NCBI GenBank assembly: GCA_003213625.1
Contig: QCMT01000002.1
Location: 86,152-150,151, forward strand
Length of the DNA: 64,000 nt
Source of the DNA: OCS155 cluster bacterium AG-422-J23
GTDB lineage: Bacteria; Actinomycetota; Acidimicrobiia; Actinomarinales; Actinomarinaceae
Reading direction: 5' to 3'
Shown here: positions 32,526 to 41,492 of the stretch, piece after piece
Layout of the letters: each line of letters opens with the position of its first letter
How positions within the stretch are numbered: position 1 is the first letter of the stretch
Program-made: the position numbers and the translations under genes
Notes under the pieces: model-generated
Databases searched by the model: none
Told to the model about the DNA's origin: nothing
The model's input: the letters and a program-made list of their open reading frames with translations, nothing else

Positions 32526-33884
32526 ATGGCTGGACCGGAAGCAGTATCAAATAGAGATTTAGACGGCCTTCAAAAAGCACCTCCAAATAGTATTGAGGCT
32601 GAAGAAGCACTATTGGGAAGTGCACTTTTATCTAGAGATGCTGCAAATAGATTGATGGAATCAGTTAAATCATCAGATTTTTATAGTCCTACAAATCAAA
32701 CAATTTTTGAGGCAATGAAAGACTTGTTTGATTCAGGAAAACCAATTGATAGCGTTACTGTTTCAGAGACCGTTTTTAAAGATAATAAAAATACTACAAG
32801 TTTAAAAACTTCATCTATTGCAAGATTGATAGAAAATGTACCTAGTTCAGCAAACTTTGAGAGATATATTGAAATTGTTCTCGAACATTCAAACAGAAGA
32901 AAACTACTCAAAGCTAGTGGAAGGATCGAGCTTTTAGCTTATGCCCTTGATAAGGATATATCGAATGTTATGGATGAGGCTGAGCAGTCAATATTTACTG
33001 CCTCAGATGATGCTATTGGAGAGGGACTTATTGGGGTATCAGATGTATTAAATGATGCAATTGAGAGAATTGAAGAAATTGAAAATAGAGGTACTGGTCT
33101 TTCGGGTTTAGCAACAAATTTTGCAGATCTTGACTCAGTACTTGCTGGGCTTCAAGAAGGAAACCTTGTTGTAATCGCTGCAAGACCAAGTATGGGTAAA
33201 TCATCGCTTGCATTAAATATTGCGACAAATGTTTCAAAAGAAGACAAAGTCACAGCTTTCTTTTCACTTGAAATGACAAAAGAAGAATTAGTTCAAAGAG
33301 TATTATTTTCTGAAGCAAAGGTTACTTCAGGAGATGCAAGAAAAGGTCAACTTGGTCCTGAAAAGTGGTCTCGTGTTGTTGAAGCAGCTTCAAAAGTAAA
33401 CAATATGCCTCTATATTTCGATGATGCTTCTGTAATCACAGTCACAGACATTAGAGCAAAATCTAGAAGGCTTAAATCCTCAAAAGGTCTAGATCTTATT
33501 GTTGTAGACTATCTTCAATTAATGCAGGGTATGTCTGGAGACAACAGACAGCAAGAAATTGCGGAAATAAGTAGGAACTTAAAGAATCTAGCCCGTGAAT
33601 TAAAAGTTCCAATCATTGCTTTATCACAGTTAAATCGTGCCGCGGAAGCAAGAGAAGATAAAAGACCACGATTAGGTGATCTTCGAGAATCAGGAGCTAT
33701 TGAACAAGATGCTGATATTGTGATGATGCTTTATAGAGATGATTATTACAATCCAGCTACAGAAGTCCCAGGTGTCGCCGAAGTTAATATTGTAAAGCAT
33801 AGATCTGGATCAACAGGAAAAGTAGACCTTTACTTTAGTAAGGAATATACACAGTTTTCTAATTATTCAAGACAACAAGATTAG
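32526..33884 (+). CDS. dnaB: Replicative DNA helicase
   Basis: 452 residues. N-domain PPNSIEAEEALLGSALLS; RecA-like domain with Walker A ARPSMGKSSLA (about 220), the Walker B DLIVVDYLQLM, and the C-terminal SQLNRAAEAREDKRPRLGDLRESGAIEQDAD. No intein interrupts the Walker A or later motifs, where actinobacterial DnaB proteins often carry one. Unwinds DNA at the replication fork. Confidence 0.96.
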   Translation: MAGPEAVSNRDLDGLQKAPPNSIEAEEALLGSALLSRDAANRLMESVKSSDFYSPTNQTIFEAMKDLFDSGKPIDSVTVSETVFKDNKNTTSLKTSSIARLIENVPSSANFERYIEIVLEHSNRRKLLKASGRIELLAYALDKDISNVMDEAEQSIFTASDDAIGEGLIGVSDVLNDAIERIEEIENRGTGLSGLATNFADLDSVLAGLQEGNLVVIAARPSMGKSSLALNIATNVSKEDKVTAFFSLEMTKEELVQRVLFSEAKVTSGDARKGQLGPEKWSRVVEAASKVNNMPLYFDDASVITVTDIRAKSRRLKSSKGLDLIVVDYLQLMQGMSGDNRQQEIAEISRNLKNLARELKVPIIALSQLNRAAEAREDKRPRLGDLRESGAIEQDADIVMMLYRDDYYNPATEVPGVAEVNIVKHRSGSTGKVDLYFSKEYTQFSNYSRQQD

Positions 33885-34726
33885 TGAATAAAACTTTTGG
33901 AGCTTACGCTGCAATAACAGTTTTAGCTATTTCCTGGGGAACCATACCCATAATTATCAAAACCACTGATATAAGTCCATTAAGTCTTGTGGGAATAAGA
34001 ACATTTATCGGCTCTATTTTTCTTTCATTATTCTTTATCAATAAAAAAGTAAACTTTAAAGCTTTAATTAAGCCGGGATTAATTTTAGGACCTTTGTTAG
34101 CGATCCACTGGGCAACAATGTTTGAATCTATAGATAGAAATAGCGTAGCCGTTGGAATAGGTTTAGTTTTTTCTTATCCTATTTTTGTTCTAATTATTGA
34201 AAGAATTCGTGGAAAAAAATTAACAATAATTCAAATTTTAATTATTTTAATTGGATTTAGTGGCTTGATAATTTTGCTAGAGGTTAGATCTATTAATTCG
34301 ATAAGTGGATTAATTTTTGGGATTTTAAGTGCGATAAGTTTATCTTTTTTGATAACTATTGGCGAATATTATACATCTGAATTTGGTGGTTTAAATATTG
34401 CATTTGCACAATTGATTTCTGCAGGATTCGTAATGCTTTATTTTACTACTCAAGGCTTTGGATGGATGATAGAGAATATAGGTATAAGTCTTTTTCTTGG
34501 AATTTTTTTAACAGCCATAGGTTTAACAACATATTGGTATGTAGTAAAAATTATCAAACCTTTATCCGTAAGTACCATTACTTATTTAGAGCCAACTTCT
34601 GGAGTTATTTTAGGGATTATTTTATTAGATGAAATAATATCTCTAAGCCAGTTAATAGGTTTTGTTCTTATTATTTTTGTCGGGATATCACAGGTGATTT
34701 ATGATTCAAGGATTAAATCTGATTAA
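33884..34726 (+). CDS. EamA/DMT-superfamily permease
   Basis: 280 residues in ten hydrophobic helices, with two EamA repeats (about residues 8-130 and 150-275). ISWGTIPIIIKTTDISPLSLVGIRTFIG at the start and YLEPTSGVILGIILLDE near the end are the repeat signatures. GTG start, sharing one base with the dnaB stop. Exporters or importers of amino acids, nucleotides or other metabolites; substrate unknown. Confidence 0.85.
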   Translation: MNKTFGAYAAITVLAISWGTIPIIIKTTDISPLSLVGIRTFIGSIFLSLFFINKKVNFKALIKPGLILGPLLAIHWATMFESIDRNSVAVGIGLVFSYPIFVLIIERIRGKKLTIIQILIILIGFSGLIILLEVRSINSISGLIFGILSAISLSFLITIGEYYTSEFGGLNIAFAQLISAGFVMLYFTTQGFGWMIENIGISLFLGIFLTAIGLTTYWYVVKIIKPLSVSTITYLEPTSGVILGIILLDEIISLSQLIGFVLIIFVGISQVIYDSRIKSD

Positions 34727-35078
34727 TCATAAAAGTATGATTTTCTAAGAATTTAATTAGATTCCATTCTGAATTATTTTCCTTTAAGAACTGTAAAAAA
34801 GTCTCACTTTTTAGAAACAATGGATAGGTAAGTTTTTTATAGTTTTCTCTATTCAGATGTTCAACAATTTTTCCATCTGAAATTTTTTTGATTGCACTGC
34901 CTAATTCATTAGCAGTTACGACACAATCAAAATTTTCAAGAACTTCATCATCAACTGTTAAATCACTACTGTTTTTAAAGTTAACAAGCTTTAAGCATTG
35001 ATTTTCAACTATTCCAAGCTCCTCAATATCTTTAGAAGAAAACAATTTTTTATCAATAATAATTTCTAATATTTCCAT
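34713..35078 (-). CDS. Hypothetical protein (121 aa)
   Basis: MEILEIIIDKKLFSSKDIE ... DDEVLENFDCVVTANELGSAIKK and a charged C-terminus. The start at 35078 is preferred because TATCTT ends 7 nt before it; an upstream TTG/GTG-type extension to 35120 has no support. Mixed alpha/beta; no family recognised. It converges on the EamA gene and is divergent from ptsI. Confidence 0.55.
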   Translation of the reverse strand: MEILEIIIDKKLFSSKDIEELGIVENQCLKLVNFKNSSDLTVDDEVLENFDCVVTANELGSAIKKISDGKIVEHLNRENYKKLTYPLFLKSETFLQFLKENNSEWNLIKFLENHTFMINQI

Positions 35079-35136
35079 TAATACAAAGATACAATCTTTA
35101 ACAACTAAGAAGTATTGCAATATAAAAATATTTCAC

Positions 35137-35142
35137 TAACTT
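35137..35142 (+). promoter_or_regulatory. Leaderless -10 element (TAACTT) of ptsI
   Basis: TAACTT ends 6 nt before the ATG at 35149. Confidence 0.4.
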
Positions 35143-35148
35143 TACTCT

Positions 35149-36762
35149 ATGGACACTTACAAAGGATCAGGAGTTTCTCCCGGTATTGGTCTTGGTAAAT
35201 TTTATGTTATTAATAATGAAATAGATTTTTCAATTCCTAAAAAGGTGAGTTTTAAAGAAAGTCAAAGCAAATTAGATATGCGATATGAACAGCTAATTAG
35301 TGAACTAGAAAAAGAAAACAGAGAAGATGAATCAAAAGTTTTAGATGCATATCGTCTGCTAATAAATGACCCTGAGATAGTTGAAATGGTCGATGAAGAC
35401 CAAAATCTTATAGAGGTTTTTCAAGTTTTTAAAGACATATCAGATCAAATGCTTAGTTTTGAAGATGAGTATTTTAAACAAAGAGCCGAAGACATAATTT
35501 CTTTAGGTAAAGAAATCATTTTTACAATGCAGGATATTGTTATAGATAAAAATTTAAATGAGGATGTAATTATTTTCGCTGATGATTTAACACCAAATGA
35601 TACTTCATCTATAGACCTTACAAAAGTAAAGGGTTTCGTTGTATCCAATGCAGGACCTACATCTCATGCTGTAATTGTTGCTAAAAATTTAGGAATACCC
35701 TGTGTGATAAATTTTGATATTACAAAAATCGATTCGGATTTTAATAAAAGTGTTGTATTAGATGGAGATACAGGAGAAATTTTCTTAGATCCAACATCAG
35801 ATGTTCTCAAAAAAGTTGAAGAAGGTTTGAATAAAATAAACAAATTAAGAGAGTCATATAATCAAGATTCAATCAAGGACTTAGGTATTGAACTTAGAGC
35901 AAATATAGGTAGCAGTGAAGAGATAAATGCTTTTAGTGATGACCATATAAAATCAGTTGGCTTATTTAGATCTGAATTTGTCTATATTGATAGATCCTCA
36001 AAACCTACATTAAAAGAACAAATAGAAATTAATAATGAATTAAATACAAAATTTTCTAACACTATTGTTTTTAGAACTTTAGACATAGGTGGCGACAAAC
36101 AAGTTCCATATTTAAATTTACCTAAAGAAGAAAACCCATTTCTTGGGGTAAGAGGAATAAGATATTCTTTAGATGAAAAAGATCTTTTTAGAGAACAAAT
36201 AATTTCAATTCTTAGTTCAGATCTGATAGAAAAAGTAAAAATAATGTTTCCAATGGTTTCTATTCTTGATGATTTTTTAGATGCTAAAAAAATAGTCATA
36301 GATGAATCAAATAAATTAAATGTTAACCCACCTCCTTTAGGGATAATGGTTGAAACACCCTCTGTTGCATTAAACACTGATCAATACATTCAACATGTTG
36401 ATTTCTTTTCAATAGGAACTAATGACTTAATTCAATACACATACGCAGCTGATCGGGGTCTTTCCACACTAAACAAATATCAAGACCCACTTGATGTGTC
36501 TGTACTTAGATTAATTAGTAATGTAATCGATACTGGACTTAAGAATGATATCGAAGTCTCTGTATGCGGAGATATGGCTTCGGATAAAGACTCATCAATT
36601 ATCTTATACTTACTTGGACTTAGAGTATTTAGTATTGCTCCATCTCAAGGACCAAATATAATCAATTCACTTATTCATGCAAAAGAAAATTTATCCCATA
36701 TAAAGAAAGAAGAAATTCTTTCTTCAACAGATTCTCAAAGTTTAAGAAAACTCATATCATAA
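35149..36762 (+). CDS. ptsI: PTS enzyme I (phosphoenolpyruvate-protein phosphotransferase)
   Basis: 537 residues. GVSPGIGLGKFYV N-terminus, helical HPr-binding domain, GPTSHAVIVAKNLGIPCVI with active His 173, GDTGEIFLDP, then the PEP-binding C-domain with FRTLDIGGDKQVPYLN, NPFLGVRGIR, MFPMV, GIMVETPSVAL, FFSIGTNDLIQYTYAADR and VCGDMASD. It takes phosphate from PEP and passes it to HPr (43001-43348). A little shorter than E. coli EI (575). First gene of an operon with ispD and a DXR-like gene. Confidence 0.95.
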   Translation: MDTYKGSGVSPGIGLGKFYVINNEIDFSIPKKVSFKESQSKLDMRYEQLISELEKENREDESKVLDAYRLLINDPEIVEMVDEDQNLIEVFQVFKDISDQMLSFEDEYFKQRAEDIISLGKEIIFTMQDIVIDKNLNEDVIIFADDLTPNDTSSIDLTKVKGFVVSNAGPTSHAVIVAKNLGIPCVINFDITKIDSDFNKSVVLDGDTGEIFLDPTSDVLKKVEEGLNKINKLRESYNQDSIKDLGIELRANIGSSEEINAFSDDHIKSVGLFRSEFVYIDRSSKPTLKEQIEINNELNTKFSNTIVFRTLDIGGDKQVPYLNLPKEENPFLGVRGIRYSLDEKDLFREQIISILSSDLIEKVKIMFPMVSILDDFLDAKKIVIDESNKLNVNPPPLGIMVETPSVALNTDQYIQHVDFFSIGTNDLIQYTYAADRGLSTLNKYQDPLDVSVLRLISNVIDTGLKNDIEVSVCGDMASDKDSSIILYLLGLRVFSIAPSQGPNIINSLIHAKENLSHIKKEEILSSTDSQSLRKLIS

Positions 36763-36769
36763 AAATATA

Positions 36770-37450
36770 TTGAAAGTTTTTGGAATACTGCTTGCAGCTG
36801 GCTTAAGTGAAAGATTTGAATCAGATAAACTATTTGCTTTATACAAAGATAAAGAGCTTATTAGATATCCACTCGAAACTTTTTTAAACTGTGACGATAT
36901 TGATTCAATAGTTATTGTTTGTAATGAAACCAATATAGAAAAAACAAAAGAAATTTTAAATTCATATGTAATTGATAAGAAATTTGAATTAATTCTAGGA
37001 GGCAAAACAAGACAAGAAAGCGAGATTTTTGCTCTGAATACTTTAAAGTTAATGGGCGTAGATAAGAATGATTTAATTGCAATTCATGATTGTGCAAGAT
37101 CTTTTCTACCAGAAGACTTATTGAAGGAACTAATTACAGAAGCAAAAACACACGGATCTTGCTCTCCTTACATAGAGACCAGCCTTTACAGTAAATCATC
37201 GCAAAAGCTTTTAAAAGATAATCTTGTTGAAATTCAAACTCCCCAAATATTTGAATATGAAATTTTAGAAAAGGCCTACCTTATTAATGTTGAAGAAGAA
37301 ATGATTTCACACGATACAACTCAACAAGTTTCAAAAAATTTGAATATTGAATCAAAAGTTATTTTAGGCTCTGACCTCAATCTGAAAATAACATATAAAG
37401 AAGATTTAGAAACTATTAAATTAAAACTAGAAGAGTATGGAAATAAATGA
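36770..37450 (+). CDS. ispD: 2-C-methyl-D-erythritol 4-phosphate cytidylyltransferase
   Basis: 226 residues from a TTG 7 nt after ptsI. FGILLAAGLSERFESDKLFALY is the CTP-binding loop, GGKTRQESEIFAL the central motif, IHDCARSFLP the HDxAR motif and LVEIQTPQIFEYEIL the TPQ(x)F motif. It makes CDP-methylerythritol in the MEP isoprenoid pathway. The next gene overlaps its stop (ATGA) and resembles the DXR-like enzyme, which strengthens the MEP assignment over a TarI-type (CDP-ribitol) role. Confidence 0.82.
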   Translation: MKVFGILLAAGLSERFESDKLFALYKDKELIRYPLETFLNCDDIDSIVIVCNETNIEKTKEILNSYVIDKKFELILGGKTRQESEIFALNTLKLMGVDKNDLIAIHDCARSFLPEDLLKELITEAKTHGSCSPYIETSLYSKSSQKLLKDNLVEIQTPQIFEYEILEKAYLINVEEEMISHDTTQQVSKNLNIESKVILGSDLNLKITYKEDLETIKLKLEEYGNK

Positions 37451-38655
37451 GTTTATTAGATAGATATTCAGATTTTGTTCAAGAAAGAGGTAAAAAAACA
37501 AAAGTTGCTTTAGTTGGTGCTGGACAAATGGGTCAAGGTATTGTCACTCAAATCAACAAAATGCGGGATACAGATCTTGTTCTAATCGTGGACAAAAACG
37601 AAGAAAAATTAGATATGGCTCGAAGCAAATACAACCAGAATAATGATATTACAATTTCAACTAATCTTGATTCACTCGATGATCAGGACTTAGATATAGT
37701 CATAGAGGCAACAGGAACACCTTCCTCAGGAGCTGAAGTTGCATTTAAGGTTTTAAATAGAAACATTAATTTGATTTTATTAAATGTCGAGACAGAAGCA
37801 ACGATAGGTTTAGCTTTAAATAGAGAGGCAGAGAAAAACAATACCATTGTGACTGTTGGAGATGGAGATGAACCAGTTGCAGCAGTTGAGTTATTTAATT
37901 TTGCAAGGGAAATTTCCCTTGATGTAATTGCAATTGGTAAAGGTAAGAATAATCCTTTTGATGTCTTTAAAACTCCAATTGATCTTGAAAAAGAAGCTAA
38001 AGAAAAGAAAATGAACCCCTATATGCTAACAAGCTTTGTTGATGGTAGTAAAACAATGATTGAGATGGCAGCGTTAGCGAATTATCTTGATTTTGATATT
38101 GATATTGATGGAATGCACGGACCTAACTCTACTTATGATGAACTAAATTCTATTTTTATTCCTAAAACATCTGGAGGGATACTAGAAAATACAAATGTTG
38201 TTGATTTTGCGTTTGGGGTAGCACCAGGTGTTTTTGCAATAGTTTATTCAGAAGATGATTATGTAAATTATGAAATGGAGTATTTGAAAATGGGAAAAGG
38301 TCCATACTGGACTTTATATAGACCTTATCACTTAACAAGCTTAGAGATTCCAAGAACAATCATGAAGTTAATGGTTGAGAAAGAAACACAACTAAGTGCA
38401 AAAAAATGGAACGTTGAAGTAGTTGCACATTCAAAAAAAGATCTAGAAGCCGGCACAAATCTTGGTTCAATAGGCGGAGAAAATATATATGGAAAGGCCA
38501 TGAAAGTAGAAAATTCGAAAAATCTTGCTCCACTAGGTATAGCCGAGAACAATATCTTGAACTCTGAAGTTAAAAAAGGTGAACCAATTGAGATTGAGAA
38601 TATTGATATAACTGACAATCAACTTTATAAGTATTGGTTATCACAAAATACTTGA
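37447..38655 (+). CDS. DXR-like (DRL/type II) oxidoreductase with SAF domain
   Basis: 402 residues. KVALVGAGQMGQGIVTQINKM is the NAD(P) loop and DLDIVIEATGTPSSGAEVAFK the next strand, followed by GDGDEPVAAVELFNF and a C-terminal SAF-like region (VVAHSKKDLEAGTNLGSIGGENIYGKA). This is the homoserine-dehydrogenase-like/SAF family that includes the Brucella DXR-like reductoisomerase. Overlap with ispD suggests it supplies methylerythritol 4-phosphate in place of classical Dxr. Assignment rests on family plus neighbourhood; other oxidoreductase roles in the same family remain possible. Confidence 0.65.
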   Translation: MSLLDRYSDFVQERGKKTKVALVGAGQMGQGIVTQINKMRDTDLVLIVDKNEEKLDMARSKYNQNNDITISTNLDSLDDQDLDIVIEATGTPSSGAEVAFKVLNRNINLILLNVETEATIGLALNREAEKNNTIVTVGDGDEPVAAVELFNFAREISLDVIAIGKGKNNPFDVFKTPIDLEKEAKEKKMNPYMLTSFVDGSKTMIEMAALANYLDFDIDIDGMHGPNSTYDELNSIFIPKTSGGILENTNVVDFAFGVAPGVFAIVYSEDDYVNYEMEYLKMGKGPYWTLYRPYHLTSLEIPRTIMKLMVEKETQLSAKKWNVEVVAHSKKDLEAGTNLGSIGGENIYGKAMKVENSKNLAPLGIAENNILNSEVKKGEPIEIENIDITDNQLYKYWLSQNT

Positions 38656-38705
38656 ATAAATATTGAATAAATTATCAAATTGTTATTATAAAATTTGAGT
38701 TTACT

Positions 38706-39230
38706 ATGAAAAAACCTAATCAAAGAATCGGTGCAGATGTTGTTAAATCTGATTTGGTAGAACTTCACAAGTCAACATCGAACAAATCTGCAACTTACGC
38801 TTTACATTTTGACACAGAAGAAACAAATCAGTTCTGTGACTTTACTGAAAATATTCAAAACTTAATTTCAGCTTCAAATGTTGCACATGGTTCAGTAACA
38901 ATATCAACCCCACATACAACTACAGCAATAATTATCAACGAATCCGAAACAGGGTATATCAATGACTTTAAAAGAAAACTAGAAGAACTCATACCTTCAG
39001 ATTCATACTACGAGCATGATGATTGGGATTTAAGAACAGAAAATATGCAAGAAGATGAAAATGTTAATGGAAGATCTCACGTAAGAGGTTCTATCATTGG
39101 TTCAACCTCAGTCTCTTTACCTGTCGTAGATTCTGAAATTATTTTAGGAAGATGGCAACGCCTCTTTTTTGTTGAGTTAGATTGTGCCCGTCCAAGAAGA
39201 CTTTTTATTCAGATTCAAGATTTAGATTAA
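38706..39230 (+). CDS. YjbQ/UPF0047 family protein
   Basis: 174 residues. GSVTISTPHTTTAIIINESETGYINDF, then NGRSHVRGSIIGSTSVSLPVVDSEIILGRWQRLFFVELD match the YjbQ fold, including the HTT and W-Q-x-I/L-x-x-x-E-x-D motifs. Described in databases as secondary thiamine-phosphate synthase-like, with weak activity in E. coli; the true substrate is unclear. It has an N-terminal extension of about 25 residues. Confidence 0.88.
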   Translation: MKKPNQRIGADVVKSDLVELHKSTSNKSATYALHFDTEETNQFCDFTENIQNLISASNVAHGSVTISTPHTTTAIIINESETGYINDFKRKLEELIPSDSYYEHDDWDLRTENMQEDENVNGRSHVRGSIIGSTSVSLPVVDSEIILGRWQRLFFVELDCARPRRLFIQIQDLD

Positions 39231-39820
39231 CCTTTTACATTCAAAAAATAATCCGGCTCTTCTCCCACTCTCCATTTAATGTTGCACCCCATACTTGGAA
39301 ATTGCTCAGAGACTGGATCTTCATTATTTAACAATGCTTGAATAGCACTTCTTAGGCTTTCTCCATTAGTTGGCACATCGTTGCCAGGCCTAGAGCCATC
39401 AAGTTGACCTCTGTAAACAAGATTTTGATCACTGTCAAAAAGAAAAAAATCAGGTGTACATTGCGCCGTAAAATTTTTTGCAACAGATTGATCTTCATCA
39501 ACGACATAGGGAAATTTGTATCCTAAGCTATCTGCATACTCTCTCATTTTATCAATGCTATCTTCTGCATATTTTTCTTGAGTACTGTCATTTGAATTAA
39601 TTCCTATTACACCGATATCGTTTCCCATTATTTCATTGCTTAAATTTACTATCTCTTCATTAACGTGCTTAACAAAAGGACAATGATTACATATAAACAT
39701 CACAAGAGAACCTTTTTTTCCATCGAATATTTCATTTGTATACATTCCACCGTCAATACCTAGTAAATTAAAGCTTGGCATTTTTGTTTTTAAGGGTAAC
39801 ATTGTTGATTCAACATCCAT
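39227..39820 (-). CDS. Thioredoxin-fold redoxin (AhpC/TlpA-like)
   Basis: 197 residues. MPSFNLLGIDGGMYT, SLVMFICNHCPFVKHVN with CxxC (Cys 44, Cys 47), GINSND, and AQCTPDFFLFDSDQNLVYRGQLD with cis-Pro. It belongs to the redoxin group often annotated as thioredoxin-like or alkyl hydroperoxide reductase-like; a late GCNIKW may be the resolving Cys. AGGAGG ahead of the ATG is a strong ribosome-binding site. The start codon lies in one arm of an 11-bp inverted repeat (39818-39828 with 39858-39868). Confidence 0.85.
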   Translation of the reverse strand: MDVESTMLPLKTKMPSFNLLGIDGGMYTNEIFDGKKGSLVMFICNHCPFVKHVNEEIVNLSNEIMGNDIGVIGINSNDSTQEKYAEDSIDKMREYADSLGYKFPYVVDEDQSVAKNFTAQCTPDFFLFDSDQNLVYRGQLDGSRPGNDVPTNGESLRSAIQALLNNEDPVSEQFPSMGCNIKWRVGEEPDYFLNVKG

Positions 39821-39945
39821 TTAAACCTCCTATTTTATTGAATTATAAGCGAAAATTAGGTTTAAATGACTGCCAACTTAATCCAAAGTTACAACTTATA
39901 AATAAAAATTTTTTGAAGACGTATGAAAGGCAAAGTTTTATTTTT

Positions 39946-40020
39946 TATAATTAGTGTATGTGATATTACCAATATCGCATATTTGTTACAAAAAGTGACA
40001 GATTGATCAATCTAAAGGGG
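39946..40020 (+). promoter_or_regulatory. Promoter, two operator-like palindromes and RBS of the mannitol PTS operon
   Basis: TATAAT (39946-39951) is followed by a 25-bp near-perfect palindrome centred on 39969 (GATATT-ACC-AATATC inside TATGT/GCATA, 39957-39981) that would cover the transcript start. A second, perfect 14-bp palindrome, AGATTGA-TCAATCT, lies at 40000-40013, and the Shine-Dalgarno AAAGGGGG at 40014-40021. Position argues for repression by a sugar-responsive regulator, not encoded nearby. Confidence 0.6.
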
Positions 40021-40032
40021 GATTGAAAAAAT

Positions 40033-41100
40033 ATGAAAGAATTCATACAACGCGTTGGTGGTGCTGCGTCAGGAATGGTTATTCCTAACATTGGTGCTTT
40101 CATCGCTTGGGGATTAATTACATCCCTATACATTGGACCTGGCTGGGCACCAAATGAAAATTTGAGTGAAATGGTCGGACCAATGATATTTAACCTTCTC
40201 CCATTATTAATCGGTTATACCGGTGGAAAAATGATATATGGCCACAGAGGTGGAGTTATCGGCGCAGTTGTCACAATGGCAGCTATTGTCGGAACAGAAA
40301 GTCCACAATTCTTGGGTGCTATGTTAGTTGGACCTGGAGCAGCAAAAGTTCTTAAAGAACTTGACGCAAGACTTCGTGATAATGTACCAGAAGGTTTTGA
40401 GATGTTATATGACAACTTCTCATCAGGTATCCTTGGTTGGGGACTTGCAGTATTTGTTTATTCATTTCTTGCAAACATTCTCCAAGCAGTTGCAGACGGC
40501 TTAGGAAACTTTGCTGCTGGTATCGTAGATGCTGGTCTAGTTCCTTTAGCTGACATACCTATTGAAGTTGCAAAAGTGTTGTTCCTGAACAACGCGGTGA
40601 ACCATGGTGTGTTGACACCTCTTGGAGCAGCACAAGCTGCAGAAGAAGGAAAGTCAATATATTATATGCTTGAATCTAATCCTGGACCAGGTCTAGGATT
40701 GCTCATTGCTTACTACATTGCAGGTACTGGAATGTGGAAACAATCAGCACCAGGTTCTATAATTATTCATTTCTTCGGTGGAATTCATGAAATTTACTTC
40801 CCATATGTATTAGGTCATCCAATTATGATCGTTGCAATGTGGGCTGGTGGAATTTCTGCCGATCTATGGTGGGTAGCCACAGACGCTGGTCTTGTTGGAC
40901 CTCCATCACCGGGTAGTATTTTTGCTTATTTAGCAATGTTACCTAGAAGTGGTGGTGCAAATGTTCTAATTGGTGTTGCTATTGGAGCTGTCGCAGCTGC
41001 AGTAGTTGGAACGATCTTATTGAGAATTCGACCAATACAAGAAACAGATGCTGGAGTCGATGAAGCTATCGATACTTCAATTCCAGGAGTTGATGTATAA
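40033..41100 (+). CDS. mtlA: PTS mannitol transporter subunit IIC
   Basis: 355 residues, mostly hydrophobic. IQRVGGAASGMVIPNIGAFIAWGLITSLYIGPGWAPNE is the start typical of mannitol IIC, with IHFFGGIHEIYFPYVLGHP carrying the conserved GGIHEIYFPYV of the substrate site. It lacks the IIB and IIA domains that E. coli MtlA carries in one chain; they are separate genes just downstream. Transports and phosphorylates mannitol. Confidence 0.93.
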   Translation: MKEFIQRVGGAASGMVIPNIGAFIAWGLITSLYIGPGWAPNENLSEMVGPMIFNLLPLLIGYTGGKMIYGHRGGVIGAVVTMAAIVGTESPQFLGAMLVGPGAAKVLKELDARLRDNVPEGFEMLYDNFSSGILGWGLAVFVYSFLANILQAVADGLGNFAAGIVDAGLVPLADIPIEVAKVLFLNNAVNHGVLTPLGAAQAAEEGKSIYYMLESNPGPGLGLLIAYYIAGTGMWKQSAPGSIIIHFFGGIHEIYFPYVLGHPIMIVAMWAGGISADLWWVATDAGLVGPPSPGSIFAYLAMLPRSGGANVLIGVAIGAVAAAVVGTILLRIRPIQETDAGVDEAIDTSIPGVDV

Positions 41101-41122
41101 GAACTAAAAAAAATTAGTTATA

Positions 41123-41159
41123 ATTGGCTTGGGAGGAAACTCCCAAGCCAATTTTTTTT
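41123..41159 (+). terminator. Strong hairpin with U-tract between IIC and IIB
   Basis: ATTGGCTTGGGA (41123-41134) pairs perfectly with TCCCAAGCCAAT (41141-41152), loop GGAAAC, followed by seven T. It would terminate most transcripts after IIC or stabilise the IIC message. A TATAAT at 41119-41124 overlaps its first arm. Confidence 0.85.
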
Positions 41160-41171
41160 GAAAGGAATACT

Positions 41172-41492
41172 ATGAGTTCAATTGAAGCAGCGGATGTAAA
41201 GAAAATATGTTTAGCCTGTGAAGCAGGAGCTGGATCAAGTTTAATGGTAAAGAACAGTCTTATTAAGAAAGCAAAGAAAGCTGGTTTGGAAGTTGAAATC
41301 GTTCACTCTCCAGCCACACAAATACCAAGTGATACAGATATTGTTGTGACACATCAAGGATTGGCTGGAGTTGCTAAACAGTCTGCACCTGATAATGCAG
41401 TATTAATTCAATACATAATGTTTATGAATGATCCATCTTTGAATAAATTAATTAAAGATTTGGCAGAAGGAAATACTATAACTTCTACATGA
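41172..41492 (+). CDS. PTS mannitol subunit IIB
   Basis: 106 residues from the ATG at 41172 (AAAGGA 8 nt before); the upstream extension to 41124 would lie in the hairpin. ICLACEAGAGSSLMVKN holds the phosphocysteine loop (Cys 16) as CxAGxGSS, the IIB-mannitol form. IVVTHQGLAGVAKQSAPDNAVLIQYIMFMNDPSLNKLIKDL fits the domain's second half. Passes phosphate from IIA to mannitol in IIC. Confidence 0.92.
   Translation: MSSIEAADVKKICLACEAGAGSSLMVKNSLIKKAKKAGLEVEIVHSPATQIPSDTDIVVTHQGLAGVAKQSAPDNAVLIQYIMFMNDPSLNKLIKDLAEGNTITST

Noticed and set aside
36770..38655. TarI/TarJ-type CDP-ribitol pair
   Set aside because: The second gene is a homoserine-dehydrogenase/SAF-type protein and not a zinc-dependent medium-chain dehydrogenase as TarJ is.
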